DNA of 62,042 nucleotides, taken from positions 1 through 62,042 of the forward strand of contig NZ_BAWW01000011.1 of assembly GCF_000875975.1 (NCBI RefSeq), given 5' to 3'. The notes beneath the pieces are model-generated. The model saw only the letters and a program-made list of their open reading frames with translations. It was not told the origin of the DNA and searched no databases. Source of the stretch: Parachlamydia acanthamoebae (GTDB lineage: Bacteria > Chlamydiota > Chlamydiia > Chlamydiales > Parachlamydiaceae). A program made the translations under genes and the position numbers. Every line of letters begins with the position of its first letter. The stretch's first letter is position 1. Below are positions 45,701-55,136 of this stretch, piece after piece.

Positions 45701-48700
45701 TGAGAAATATCCTTCCGCAGTATTTAATCTTTACAAACTTTTGCTAGAAGCTGCCTGTGAAAATATACACAAGGAAGGTTTAACGACTTGCATAAATGTA
45801 TTATTGGAATATCAAACATTGCCAAATCACTTAGAAGAAACACTAAATAAGTACCAAATGGTTTTATTGGATGCTTGCTTAGCTATTCATCCGCAGCAAT
45901 TGGTTGATTTAGCACTAAAATTTATTCAACTAAATCTTTTTTCAGATAAGTCCTGGAAGCTTTTAAAAAAGATTTCATTAGAAAATGAAATCTTTGATAA
46001 ACAAATCATTCCTTTTCACCATATTTGGAAAGCATATTACACAAATAGCAAGAATACGCTTTCTCTCGTTCTTACAGAAAAATTAATTGCGAGCTTACTT
46101 AAGGATCCTAAACATATTTCACTCGCTTTTTATTGGATGCATGCCCTTCTTCCCCAGCTGATACATATCTCGTATGGACAAGTGGCTCTCTTTAAGCAAA
46201 TGGCTCCATTGCCGAAGGAAATGTTTACCATTATTGAAATATTTTATGACCGCAAGTTGAGGATGAAGAATTCTGCACAATTCGCATGGATTGTTTTAAT
46301 TAAAGAGTTAAAGCAGAACCATTGTTTAAAACAGTTAGTTAAACAAAAAGGAGCAGAAGTTCTCATACATATTGCAGATGAACCAGAGTTACTTTTACAC
46401 ATATCTCCAGTCGCCTTGCTGGAAAAAGAACTAAAGCTAAAAAATTTTAGCGATGCCATCGAAATTGTGAAAAAAGGGCTTTCAAGTAAGATAAGTGATG
46501 AAAAATTCAAATCTCTTTTCTATGAACTTTTAACACATGTAGACGATCTCCATTTGGAAAAGTTACAAAGTGTCCTTTTTCATGAAAAGATCTCAACGAT
46601 TTTCAACAAAGAGGAAAAACTGAAATGGATGTTACATCTTGTTAAAAGAACGGCTAATCTTGAGATGAGTGAAGAAACTTTAAAAAGTTTTCAAATGTGC
46701 CTCAAAGAAGCCTTTAAAAAAGACACTCCATCTCCATACGAAGCGGATTGCCTAGCTGTTCTATTAAAATTTCAAAAGATCCCCTCTCCTTTGGTACCAA
46801 ACCTTCAAGTTCATTTAGGTGGGTTTCTTACAGAAAGTCTGATTGGGAATGAATCTTCTTTTTTTGCTTTTGTTCAACTGATTGCCCATTCAAATGTTTT
46901 ACAGGGCTTGCCTGAAAGTACTAGGAGGGATATTGAAAAACTCTCAGAAAAGCATTTGAATGACTTCTGGATCACTCATGAAAAAATTTTAGGCTTTAAT
47001 CTTTTGTGGAATAAATTGATTGAAGTGAAAAAGAGAAAAGGTCCCGCTCTCTCATCATCTGCAATTCCGACCTTGGAACGACTCATTTCGCAATTATTAA
47101 ACGTTTCAGAAAATGATGCCGCTCTTGCTTGGGGAAGATATCTAAGCATTCATGTGAACCAGATACCTCAATCTTTATTGAACGTATTAATGCGGATGGA
47201 CATGTTAGACACGTTTTATCCAATTTTAGAAAATTTATATGTAAAAAGAACGAAAATTGAAACTTCTGAAAAACTGGCCTGGAAAGTCTTTATCGAGGAG
47301 TCTATTAAGAAAAATAATTATCAGAATTGCTATCAATTACTGGATCAAAAAGGTGTTAAAGTGATGATCCAGCTGAAAGAATTTGCTGTGCACTTACTAG
47401 TCCCATTTTTGCATATGCGTGCAGGCTTAGAAAAATACGTTAAAATCATCAAACAAGCTTTGAATTTTGAGCACCTAAGGGATTTAAAATATGTTAAGGA
47501 AACATTATTTACTGAGTTAGAAAAGAATCCGACACATCCTATTTTGCAAAAAGGAATCTCTCAGGTTGAACGCTTGATCAAGGAAATAGATCGTGAAGCG
47601 AAAAGAGAAAAAGAAAAGTTAATTGAGCACTGTACAAAAATGTGCAGCAAGTTCGCTGATCCAGATTCTATCAGCATTGAGGATGAAAAAAATCTGATTA
47701 CAGCGTTGCAGATATCCAATCAATTGCAAAAAATCGATGGTTTTTCTTTATCCGATGATTTTTTTGAAAATCTCCACCATTTGCTAGTGCAATACACTAT
47801 CTTTTCTTCTCCTAAAATGCTTGAGATCATAATTGAGGAATGCCTTGCTCATCCACATCTGCGCATACAGGAAAAAGCTTTACATCTCATGAGAAAGTTT
47901 TTAGAGAATGAGAAACTATTCAATGAAAAGACAGTCCTAAAATGGATGGAAGCCTCAAATGAAAAAGGAGCTCGCTGTTTTTTCGAATGTTTACATGATA
48001 TATTTTTAACATACGAACAGCAAGGGGTTATCTATCTCAGATATTTTAAATCAAAATTCAAAAATCTGAAATCTGAAAAACCTTTGGATATGTTGCATTT
48101 ATTTTTTAAATCCTTTGATCGCTATTCAGAGAAGCATTTATTGGAATTGTGTCATTGTATAACTGAAGTGAGTCGGATGATGCTTGAGAATAGCTTTTCT
48201 AATGAAAAAGCCATACCTCTATATCATCCCTACATGGATAAGCTTTTCATTTTATTCATGCAAAGACTTCAGATTAAAAGCGATGATTTACCTTTTACAA
48301 AACTTATTGGGGAAAAAAGATCTGAAATTCCTGCATGTTTTAAAACCTCAAAAGGAATTAAATATGTTTTCCAATTTGTTGAGGCGTTGGGGCAATCTTA
48401 TTTTATGGAAAATATTTTTCCTCTTCATATGACGACTCTTTCAAGCCATTTGAGAGATTATCTCATTCTTTTGCTGACCTTAGAGAAGCATTGTCCAGCC
48501 CACGAGAAGTCATTTTGCCATGACATCATCTTAAATCTCATAAAAAAATACATTCACTGGGATTTAAACGATTTTACGAAGATTCAAGATCTTTATTTTC
48601 AATCCATTGCTGCGGTTCGAGGGACAAATGGGGAACACGGTTTATGTTTAGATCATGGAAAAATTTTAGAAAAAATCGTCTACACAAAAATTTCCACAAA

Positions 48701-50051
48701 TCTAGAGAGGACAGAAGAGGCATTAAACTATCTAAAAGATGTTGAAATGGTGCTTGAGACCGCTTTTCGACAGGGGATTTTTATGAATCAACCCAAGATG
48801 TTTCTCGATATGTATTTTTACATTTTGCGTCGATTTCCATTTTCTGGATCGGTGGATACAGAACAACACACGCAAATAGTCCTCAAAACCATTGAGCGTT
48901 TAGTCACTTGTCCTTGCAAAAGATTAATTAAGGAAGGCTTGATTCTTTTTAGACGCTATCAGAAAGTTTTTTTTCATCAAAACCCTGTTATCTTTGTGAA
49001 TCAATTCGAATCCATTTTGTGTTTTCTGAAAATAGAAAAATTTGTGATAAATCCCCTTCTGATTTCAGATATTAAAACAGATAAACAAGAGCATATTTTC
49101 CAATTATTGCTAAATGATACTCGTAAAATTACGATACAGAAAAATTTAGCTTTAAAGGTGTTTACATTAACTTTTGATTATTTAGATTTAAAAATAGATG
49201 GCCATTTCATGTACTATTTAATTTTGCTAAATCTTTTTAGAGGATTTTTTAGTAAGAAAATATGTGAAGAACAACTAAAAAAATATTTCGAACCTGTATT
49301 GCATTTTGAAAAAAGCGAAGACATGTTTATACGCGTTGAATTTCTCGTAAAATTACTTTTTAATGACATCGGAGGGGAGTTTTCCAGAGAAGATCAAAGA
49401 TTAAAAACTGTTGAATTAGACTTTTGGCTAAAGAAGGTAGCCTCGACTTATCTTATAAATGAGGAATTGCGAGAATATTTTTTGACAAATTCTTGCCAAG
49501 AAGAGATTAAAAAAGAGGAGTCATCATTTATCCCTTTGCAGATGCAGCTTTTGAAAAACTGGATTCTTCTGACTGCAAATATCGTTTTTTTTAGTCCTAA
49601 AATTCAAGTACACCTAGTGAAAAAGATGATCGGACTGCTTGCCATTGAAGGTGAAGATGCTTGGAGTCAATATGGGGGATATGAATGTGTGATAGCCTAC
49701 AGCAAAACTTTCAAGAATGCTTATCAGAATGGTCTAGAAAAAGACGCTTTTGGGGCGTATTTTGACTTATTTAATGTTTTTCTCAATAAAGGTATTCCTT
49801 GGTCTAAAAGTGCGGAAGGAAGGCAAGCTTACGAAATTTTGTTCATGAATTTTTTTGATTTGATTTTACACATTCGTAAATCACAAATGATGACTAAAAA
49901 AATTGTGGAGTTTTATGATTTTTTTAAGAACTTCATCACGGATATTGATACCTCTTTAATTGAAAACAAAGAGGTTTATTCTAAAAAAGTGAGTATATTT
50001 AGAAATATGTGGGAAGAAGATTTGAAATCAATAAATGGGAAAAAAGAATAG
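42744..50051 (+). CDS. Giant helical-repeat protein 3 (2435 aa) with an internal tandem duplication
   Basis: Third and longest paralogue. N-terminal marks match the others: FIPSEESRDQI, RVKKGILGKSYL, AITCNACL (ITCNACL from residue 382), FLTKHDGGPAIRI, ILFSFSPEKGF. A stretch of about 335 residues occurs twice in tandem (about 868-1204 and 1205-1537): each copy has a C-I/L-x-V-L-L-x-Y/F-Q-x-x-P line, then HH/LLW, then a line of the type AWxVxIxE and LLDQKG/VKQKG. Paralogues 1 and 2 have it once. Without the extra copy this protein would be about 2100 residues. A basic coiled coil (REAKREKEKLIEH) lies near residue 1620. No signal peptide or membrane segment. ATG 42744 follows a long hairpin and lacks a clear ribosome site. 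Function unknown. Confidence 0.9.
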   Translation: MHSNATDHYFCPNFILTNPLISFDGRVLNHFTSIPVVFNPLQETFIPSEESRDQIAAKLMQKGVIDCMGKLTEFYAKYHHPQQLSIYNVSRLSEAMQKPLHVYGFSETKLTISTFCTAIVNEASKHFDRVQACYTGSRVKKGILGKSYLNHFLNSLLESDRDEICDDLKKELDTSVRDEDIVFILYGIKHGGQYENVLKFLNEFARSFLAQSSSTNHIHLKNNKVCPFFSLISWENGSEKTVYDITFIIKESPCFPEYNIRIPLDLYLRELRPLAATEAIFPMYESFDEGGSIFFTDPSQAFTDMITGIIHTSEEMNTFTWPRGMALLASGRKDYGHEMRRLTEKILRKVTTPFQIKDQVKFLLINFLNKHYENDEKACFAITCNACLALKGHVSANLINHLAREVIPQASQSPVFSLMIEGIFKRGLTFTEVMEIHQCFALLALSVKEARLKEGIEVFLTKHDGGPAIRIKDEKSILFSFSPEKGFLICLAKFHDSLKDYYERLLKIYQPKNRFSHEGSQLSSYLSHLKQFIEPLRAKIIEEGFEKHPTIRVLSFNLLLTCQTCSPSQADFDILFENCPSVLDAVPKESSRRHLLFNLQTISAFYAIEPWNALAKPLFEFLQNQDGMHAQVKNWIDACIELPQAELKKLAEKLWHQLEQNELYSKELICKMASSDLSIAFRMFKEFRQFASMETSYFVFIELSKILFENSVYAEFIIPFLEEASPLLEVYEPLSKPYQYENVFNDYLHTLLSLQRHDLLLNLMCQLSKNRILDDSTTKSIWATCLRKMLSSEQLKEMGMVFLKQGKKFHVWQADEYRLNKLKYYLVLAEQILEGEIPILQKAIHYVCSWEGVVEEGIENQIQAVGRKYIKICQDESHISFIKNHLQARKKHVLMHILDNKIVERNREGALNILLQLLQEEEGDLNLKDKASLVFQILLELPIERCWLNGLIKIFRTTHFKNLLLTNERSQAILMIFEKVSKGMDPEKYPSAVFNLYKLLLEAACENIHKEGLTTCINVLLEYQTLPNHLEETLNKYQMVLLDACLAIHPQQLVDLALKFIQLNLFSDKSWKLLKKISLENEIFDKQIIPFHHIWKAYYTNSKNTLSLVLTEKLIASLLKDPKHISLAFYWMHALLPQLIHISYGQVALFKQMAPLPKEMFTIIEIFYDRKLRMKNSAQFAWIVLIKELKQNHCLKQLVKQKGAEVLIHIADEPELLLHISPVALLEKELKLKNFSDAIEIVKKGLSSKISDEKFKSLFYELLTHVDDLHLEKLQSVLFHEKISTIFNKEEKLKWMLHLVKRTANLEMSEETLKSFQMCLKEAFKKDTPSPYEADCLAVLLKFQKIPSPLVPNLQVHLGGFLTESLIGNESSFFAFVQLIAHSNVLQGLPESTRRDIEKLSEKHLNDFWITHEKILGFNLLWNKLIEVKKRKGPALSSSAIPTLERLISQLLNVSENDAALAWGRYLSIHVNQIPQSLLNVLMRMDMLDTFYPILENLYVKRTKIETSEKLAWKVFIEESIKKNNYQNCYQLLDQKGVKVMIQLKEFAVHLLVPFLHMRAGLEKYVKIIKQALNFEHLRDLKYVKETLFTELEKNPTHPILQKGISQVERLIKEIDREAKREKEKLIEHCTKMCSKFADPDSISIEDEKNLITALQISNQLQKIDGFSLSDDFFENLHHLLVQYTIFSSPKMLEIIIEECLAHPHLRIQEKALHLMRKFLENEKLFNEKTVLKWMEASNEKGARCFFECLHDIFLTYEQQGVIYLRYFKSKFKNLKSEKPLDMLHLFFKSFDRYSEKHLLELCHCITEVSRMMLENSFSNEKAIPLYHPYMDKLFILFMQRLQIKSDDLPFTKLIGEKRSEIPACFKTSKGIKYVFQFVEALGQSYFMENIFPLHMTTLSSHLRDYLILLLTLEKHCPAHEKSFCHDIILNLIKKYIHWDLNDFTKIQDLYFQSIAAVRGTNGEHGLCLDHGKILEKIVYTKISTNLERTEEALNYLKDVEMVLETAFRQGIFMNQPKMFLDMYFYILRRFPFSGSVDTEQHTQIVLKTIERLVTCPCKRLIKEGLILFRRYQKVFFHQNPVIFVNQFESILCFLKIEKFVINPLLISDIKTDKQEHIFQLLLNDTRKITIQKNLALKVFTLTFDYLDLKIDGHFMYYLILLNLFRGFFSKKICEEQLKKYFEPVLHFEKSEDMFIRVEFLVKLLFNDIGGEFSREDQRLKTVELDFWLKKVASTYLINEELREYFLTNSCQEEIKKEESSFIPLQMQLLKNWILLTANIVFFSPKIQVHLVKKMIGLLAIEGEDAWSQYGGYECVIAYSKTFKNAYQNGLEKDAFGAYFDLFNVFLNKGIPWSKSAEGRQAYEILFMNFFDLILHIRKSQMMTKKIVEFYDFFKNFITDIDTSLIENKEVYSKKVSIFRNMWEEDLKSINGKKE
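45345..47354 (+). repeat. Intragenic tandem duplication (two about 1-kb units) in giant gene 3
   Basis: Protein-level comparison: unit 1 about 45345-46355 and unit 2 about 46356-47354. Matching landmarks are TTCINVLLEYQTLP with ADCLAVLLKFQKIP, IIPFHHIWKAYY with ILGFNLLWNKLI, AQFAWIVLIKEL with EKLAWKVFIEES, and KQKGAEVLI with DQKGVKVMI. DNA identity is low, so the event is old. Edges are approximate. Confidence 0.7.
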
Positions 50052-50064
50052 TCAGAAAAGTAAA

Positions 50065-50089
50065 ATGAGATCCCAATTTGGGATCTCAT
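50065..50089. terminator. Hairpin between convergent giant gene 3 and tdh
   Basis: atgagatccca (50065-50075) pairs perfectly with tgggatctcat (50079-50089), 3-nt loop. A short A run before it gives a T run on the minus strand, so it best serves tdh; it also lies 13 nt after the plus-strand stop. Confidence 0.7.
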
Positions 50090-50099
50090 GATCTAGAAC

Positions 50100-51128
50100 T
50101 TAGTCCCAATTTAAAATGACTTTCCCTGAATGGGTGGAAATCATGGCGTCAAAGCCTGCTTGGTAGTCTTCATAAGAGAATTGGTGTGTGATGATCGGGT
50201 TTAGATCAAGTCCACTTTCAATTAACGCAGTCATTTTGAACCACGTAGAAAAAATCTCTCTTCCATAAATGCCCTTGAGAGTCAACATTTTGAAGATCAC
50301 ATTGTTCCAATTAATATGCGTTTCCGGGGGTAGAATACCCAACAATGCAATTTTTCCGCCATGCTGCATAGAATCCACTAGCGAATTAAAAGCTGCGGTG
50401 TTTCCAGACATTTCCATTCCTACGGTAAATCCATCGATGATGCCTTCACGTTTCATGACGTCAGTTAACGATTCCTTCCCGATATTGACGGCGACTGTCG
50501 CCCCCATTTTCTGAGCGAGCTCAAGGCGAAAAGGATTGATATCTGTTACAACAACTTGTCTAGCTCCAGCTTTTCGCGCAATAGCTGCACCCATAATTCC
50601 AATCGGACCGGCACCTGTGATGAGTACATCCTCTCCGACTAAGTCAAAAGATAAGGCCGTGTGAACCGCATTTCCATAGGGATCAAAAATGGCTGCAATA
50701 TCATCAGAAACACTCGCAGGGACAACAAAAACGTTTTCTTCAGGAATTTTAACAAATTCAGCAAAGCATCCTTGGCAATCATATCCAAGGCCAACGGTGT
50801 GAAAGCATAGGTGTTTTTGTCCTTTTTTGCATGCTCTGCAATGCCCACAAGTTAAATGCCCTTCGGCACTGACGCGTTGACCTACTTTAAAATCTTTTAC
50901 TCGACTGCCAACTTCGACAATGTCTCCAACAAATTCATGTCCAATCACTAAGGGAACTGGTACGCGATTCTGAGACCATGTGTCCCATTTATAAATATGA
51001 ACGTCTGTTCCGCAAATGGCTGTTTTGCGAACTTTAATTAAGACTTCATTGGGTTCTATTTTTGGAATAGGAACCTTTTCTAGCCAAATGCCTTCTTTTG
51101 GCTCTTTTTTAACTAAGGCTTTCATCAT
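50100..51128 (-). CDS. tdh: L-threonine 3-dehydrogenase
   Basis: 342 residues (341 if the second Met is used, as in E. coli). It oxidises threonine to 2-amino-3-ketobutyrate with NAD. Zinc-type alcohol dehydrogenase family: catalytic zinc Cys in [17 protein letters not shown] with zinc His/Glu, structural zinc site [15 protein letters not shown], and the NAD motif [12 protein letters not shown]. Very close in pattern to E. coli Tdh, including [20 protein letters not shown]. It follows kbl by 110 nt on the same strand in the usual kbl-tdh order, so the pair forms the threonine-to-glycine route. Confidence 0.96.
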   Translation of the reverse strand: MMKALVKKEPKEGIWLEKVPIPKIEPNEVLIKVRKTAICGTDVHIYKWDTWSQNRVPVPLVIGHEFVGDIVEVGSRVKDFKVGQRVSAEGHLTCGHCRACKKGQKHLCFHTVGLGYDCQGCFAEFVKIPEENVFVVPASVSDDIAAIFDPYGNAVHTALSFDLVGEDVLITGAGPIGIMGAAIARKAGARQVVVTDINPFRLELAQKMGATVAVNIGKESLTDVMKREGIIDGFTVGMEMSGNTAAFNSLVDSMQHGGKIALLGILPPETHINWNNVIFKMLTLKGIYGREIFSTWFKMTALIESGLDLNPIITHQFSYEDYQAGFDAMISTHSGKVILNWD

Positions 51129-51238
51129 AAGTAGATTGTCCTTGTTTAGTCATAACACATTTAGTTTTAACAAGAAGTATAGAATGATTATTTTTAAAAA
51201 ACAAGAAATAACGCAAGTAACGAATTGAAAATAATCAA

Positions 51239-52426
51239 TCAAATAACTTTTAAATGCCTTCCTACTTGCGCAAAAGCTTCAATAGCGCGATCTAAGTCCT
51301 CCAGGCTATGTGCTGCGGACATTTGTGTTCGGATGCGCGCTTTTCCTTCCGGAACCACAGGATAACAAAATCCAATCACATAAATTCCATGTTGAAGCAT
51401 TTGACTTGCAAATTCTTGCGCCAGCTTGGCGTCCCCAAGCATAACTGGAATAATCGGGTGATGACCAGGCACAAGATTAAAACCTAGCTGAGTCATTTTT
51501 TCTCTAAAGTAGCGGCTATTTTTATTCACTTTATCAATTAAGAGAGAAGCGGATTGTAGGAGCTCCAAAACTTTTAAAGAGGCGCTTGTAATGGTTGGAG
51601 AAAGTGTGTTGGAAAATAAGTAAGGGCGCGATCTTTGTCGGAGCCAATCAATAATGGGTTTTTTGCCGGAAGTATAACCCCCTGAAGCTCCACCCAGTGC
51701 TTTGCCTAAAGTACCTGTGATAATATCCACTCGTCCCATCACATCGCAGTGCTCATGTGATCCACGACCATTTTTACCCACAAATCCCACGGCGTGTGAA
51801 TCATCCACCATCACGAGAGCTTGGTATTCATCAGCGAGATCACAAATGGCCTTAAGGTTTGCAATAATTCCATCCATGGAAAAAACACCATCGGTGGCTA
51901 TTAAGCGAAAGCGTGCTCCCTGTGCTTCTTTCAATTTATTTTCAAGGTCTTGCATATCATTATTTTGATAACGATAACGTTGTGCTTTACAAAGACGGAT
52001 TCCATCAATAATGCTCGCATGATTTAAAGCATCGCTAATCACAGCATCTTCCGGGCCTAGAAGCGTTTCAAAAAGCCCTCCATTGGCATCGAAGCAAGAG
52101 GAATACAAAATCGTATCTTCCATTCCCAAAAAGTGAGAAATTTGCTTTTCAAGCTCTTTGTGAATGGTTTGTGTTCCGCAAATAAATCGGACAGAGGAGA
52201 GGCCAAAGCCATAATGTTCAAAGCTTTGTCGAGCTGCTTGAATGACATCGGGATGATTAGCAAGCCCTAAATAGTTATTTGAGCAGAAATTAAGGACTTC
52301 GCCTCCATTCTTAATTGTAATATGGGCTTGCTGAGGAGATGTGATTTCTCTTTCTTCTTTATAAAGTCCGTTAGTTTTTAAATGAGAAAGTTGAGCATCT
52401 AAATGATCGAGATAGTTTTTTTGCAT
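51239..52426 (-). CDS. kbl: Glycine C-acetyltransferase (2-amino-3-ketobutyrate CoA ligase)
   Basis: 395 residues, near the 398 of E. coli Kbl. This PLP enzyme splits 2-amino-3-ketobutyrate with CoA into glycine and acetyl-CoA, the second step after Tdh. Visible: [14 protein letters not shown] at the start, [23 protein letters not shown] (PLP Asp/His) and [15 protein letters not shown] with the PLP Lys. The acetyl-CoA formed could feed the glyoxylate shunt encoded elsewhere in the window. First gene of kbl-tdh; its promoter should lie in the 150-nt divergent gap before the glucoamylase gene. Confidence 0.95.
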   Translation of the reverse strand: MQKNYLDHLDAQLSHLKTNGLYKEEREITSPQQAHITIKNGGEVLNFCSNNYLGLANHPDVIQAARQSFEHYGFGLSSVRFICGTQTIHKELEKQISHFLGMEDTILYSSCFDANGGLFETLLGPEDAVISDALNHASIIDGIRLCKAQRYRYQNNDMQDLENKLKEAQGARFRLIATDGVFSMDGIIANLKAICDLADEYQALVMVDDSHAVGFVGKNGRGSHEHCDVMGRVDIITGTLGKALGGASGGYTSGKKPIIDWLRQRSRPYLFSNTLSPTITSASLKVLELLQSASLLIDKVNKNSRYFREKMTQLGFNLVPGHHPIIPVMLGDAKLAQEFASQMLQHGIYVIGFCYPVVPEGKARIRTQMSAAHSLEDLDRAIEAFAQVGRHLKVI

Positions 52427-52576
52427 TTACATACCTAATGTGGATTTAAAAGCTCTTATTAAAAACCTTTGAATATTATAAGCGCAACTCAAAATTTATT
52501 TTTAAGTTTTAACCACCTAGATTAATTTCGTCCAAAGTGATAGATATAAAATAAATTCTATTCATGGAGAGCGAAG

Positions 52577-54949
52577 ATGATGGATGCAATTGCCCCGGGA
52601 GAACCAGGAATTTTACCTCGTTGGACTTCAAGTGCCAAGATAGGAGTAGGAACAGCAGCCTCGGGGGATAGTAATGTTTGGTTTACAATTTCGCATGGAA
52701 TTTTAAATGAAGTCTATTTTCCGCGAATCGATGTCGCAAACATCCGAGATTTTGGATTTATCGTCACAGATGGTGCCACTTTTTTCTCTGAAGAAAAAAG
52801 ACATGCCGTGCATGAATATCAACTGTTGGAAGATGGCATTCCTGCTTATCTATTGACCAATACATGCTATGAAGGGCGTTATCGAATCGAAAAAAAAATC
52901 ATCGCAGATCCACATCGCAATGTCTTGTTGCAAGAAGTCACGTTTTATCCTTTAATAGGGACATTTGCCGATTACCATCTTTATGCCTTAATCGCACCTC
53001 ATATTCGTAATGCAGGAATGGGAAACTACGCACGGACTGGTCACTACAAATGCACACCCTCTTTATTTGCAGAAAGAGCGGGGACTGTCCTTGCATGTGC
53101 TAGCTCTTCTCCTTTTATTCAAATGTCATGCGGTTTTGTAGGAATTAGCGATGCTTGGCAAGATCTCTCTGAAAATAAAAGGCTGACACAGTGCTACACC
53201 ACGGCTCAAAATGGCAATATTAGTTTAGTTGGCGAAATCGATTTACAAGCCTGCCAAGGAAAATTTGTGATTGCCTTGGGTTTTGCGAATCAAATTGAAG
53301 AAGCGGGATTGCAAATCAGAGCTTCTCTATTTCAAGATTTTAATTTTCCTTTAAAAGAGTACATGAATGGATGGAGGCAGGTACAAAAATGCTTTATAGA
53401 TTTAAGCACTGTTGATACAGAAGGTGGAAGCCTATACAGAATCAGTACAGCTGTTTTGAAGATTCATGCTGGTAAGCATTTTTCAGGAAGTGTCATTGCA
53501 AGTTTGTCTATTCCGTGGGGTGTTTATCGAGGAGATAACGACATTGGGGGCTACCATCTCATTTGGCCGCGCGATCAAGTCCAAACAGCTTTAGCTTTTC
53601 TATCGGCAGGTGATTTAGAAAGTGCAAAGCAAGCCTTGCTTTTTCTGATGTGCACACAAGAAAGGGACGGGCATTGGCTACAATGTATGTGGGAAGATGG
53701 TACGCCTTATTGGAAAGGATTCCAGCTGGATGAAACAGCTTTACCTATTTTATTGGCGGACCAATTAAAACGAGCCGACGCTCTTATTGGGATAGATCCA
53801 TTTGAAATGGTGGAAGTTGCAGCTAAATTTATTGTGAAGAATGGCCCTGGAACTGAGCAAGGGAGGTGGGAGGAGGATGGGGGATTTTCACCGTATAGCA
53901 TCGCCACAGCAATTGCAGCTCTTTTGGCTGCAGCCGATTTTTTTGAGCAAAAAGGAAGGAGCGAAGAAGCCGACTATTTGCGAAAAACAGCCGATGATTG
54001 GAATGATAAAATTGAGGATTGGCTCTATGCCAAAAATACGTCATTGGCAGAAGCACTTGGGATAGAAGGCTATTACGTACACTTGGCTCCCATAAGCTAT
54101 TATTTACAATCTCTTCCAGAAAATAAACAAGTGGTGATTCGCAATCGTCCCGTTGAGGAAAGTCTTGCAAATTACGATGACATTGTAGGCGTCGATGCGT
54201 TGGCTTTGGTTAGATTTGGGCTAAGATCTGCCAATGATCCACGGATTTTAAATACAGTAAAGGCGATTGATGCCCTGCTGAGGACAGAAACATCTAAAGG
54301 TCCCGTTTGGCATCGGTATAACGAAGATGGCTATGGAGAAAAAGAAGATGGCACTCCCTATGATGGGACAGGAATTGGAAGAGGATGGCCCTTATTAGTA
54401 GGTGAGCGTGCGCATTATGAACTGGCCAAAGGGGATCGAGACGAAGCAATACGTTTATTGCGTGTGATGCGTGCATTTGCAGGTGAAGGGGGGATGCTTC
54501 CTGAGCAAGTCTGGGATGTTGAAACCATTCCGGAAAAATTTTTATTCAATGGCCACTCAACTGGTGCCGCAAAACCGCTTGTTTGGGCACATGGAGAATA
54601 TATTTCTCTCTTGCGATCCATTAAGGAGAATCGAATTTTCACAATGCCCCCACAAACATTTCATCGATATATTGAGCAAAAGCAGGCATCTACCCATACC
54701 ATTTGGCGTTTTGACTTTCCTGTCACAGCTATGCAACAAGAAAAGACATTAAGAATCCAGACAGATGCTCCAATGATTGTGCGTTGGACAGAGGATGAAT
54801 GGGTAAGCTATCAAGAGCAGAGTTCACAAATGAGTAACCTAGGGGTGTCCTATGTGGATATCGATTTTAAAAATAACATTGTTTTTACGTTCTTTTGGAA
54901 AGATAGTAATCGTTGGGAAGGAAAGAATTATGAGATAGTAAGGATTTAG
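52577..54949 (+). CDS. GH15 glucoamylase/glucodextranase-type glycoside hydrolase
   Basis: 790 residues. The N-terminal part (about 1-270; WTSSAKIGVGTA, ISHGILNEVYFPRID) is the super-beta-sandwich domain of bacterial GH15 enzymes. The (alpha/alpha)6 barrel follows (WGVYRGDNDIGGYHLIWPRDQ and WLQCMWEDGTPYWKGFQLDET), with probable catalytic acid Glu386 and base Glu643 in LPEQVWD. It ends in a small beta domain. These enzymes release glucose from alpha-1,4 or alpha-1,6 glucans. No signal peptide is seen, so it would act on internal glycogen or on glucan oligomers in the cytoplasm. ATG 52577 follows ggagagcg. It is divergent from kbl. Possible horizontal origin is not tested. Confidence 0.93.
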   Translation: MMDAIAPGEPGILPRWTSSAKIGVGTAASGDSNVWFTISHGILNEVYFPRIDVANIRDFGFIVTDGATFFSEEKRHAVHEYQLLEDGIPAYLLTNTCYEGRYRIEKKIIADPHRNVLLQEVTFYPLIGTFADYHLYALIAPHIRNAGMGNYARTGHYKCTPSLFAERAGTVLACASSSPFIQMSCGFVGISDAWQDLSENKRLTQCYTTAQNGNISLVGEIDLQACQGKFVIALGFANQIEEAGLQIRASLFQDFNFPLKEYMNGWRQVQKCFIDLSTVDTEGGSLYRISTAVLKIHAGKHFSGSVIASLSIPWGVYRGDNDIGGYHLIWPRDQVQTALAFLSAGDLESAKQALLFLMCTQERDGHWLQCMWEDGTPYWKGFQLDETALPILLADQLKRADALIGIDPFEMVEVAAKFIVKNGPGTEQGRWEEDGGFSPYSIATAIAALLAAADFFEQKGRSEEADYLRKTADDWNDKIEDWLYAKNTSLAEALGIEGYYVHLAPISYYLQSLPENKQVVIRNRPVEESLANYDDIVGVDALALVRFGLRSANDPRILNTVKAIDALLRTETSKGPVWHRYNEDGYGEKEDGTPYDGTGIGRGWPLLVGERAHYELAKGDRDEAIRLLRVMRAFAGEGGMLPEQVWDVETIPEKFLFNGHSTGAAKPLVWAHGEYISLLRSIKENRIFTMPPQTFHRYIEQKQASTHTIWRFDFPVTAMQQEKTLRIQTDAPMIVRWTEDEWVSYQEQSSQMSNLGVSYVDIDFKNNIVFTFFWKDSNRWEGKNYEIVRI

Positions 54950-55136
54950 TTGTTTTTATAATTCGTTAATTCTAAGTGTTGTGCATTTATCATTAAATTA
55001 ATTATTTGAATATTATATTAGATTTATAATATAAAAGATATTAAGCCTTTCAATAATTATATCTCATCATTTTTTCATTTCATTTCCATTACAAATTGCT
55101 AGAATTTTCTAGCTCAAGTATCCAAAAGGAGGAAAT

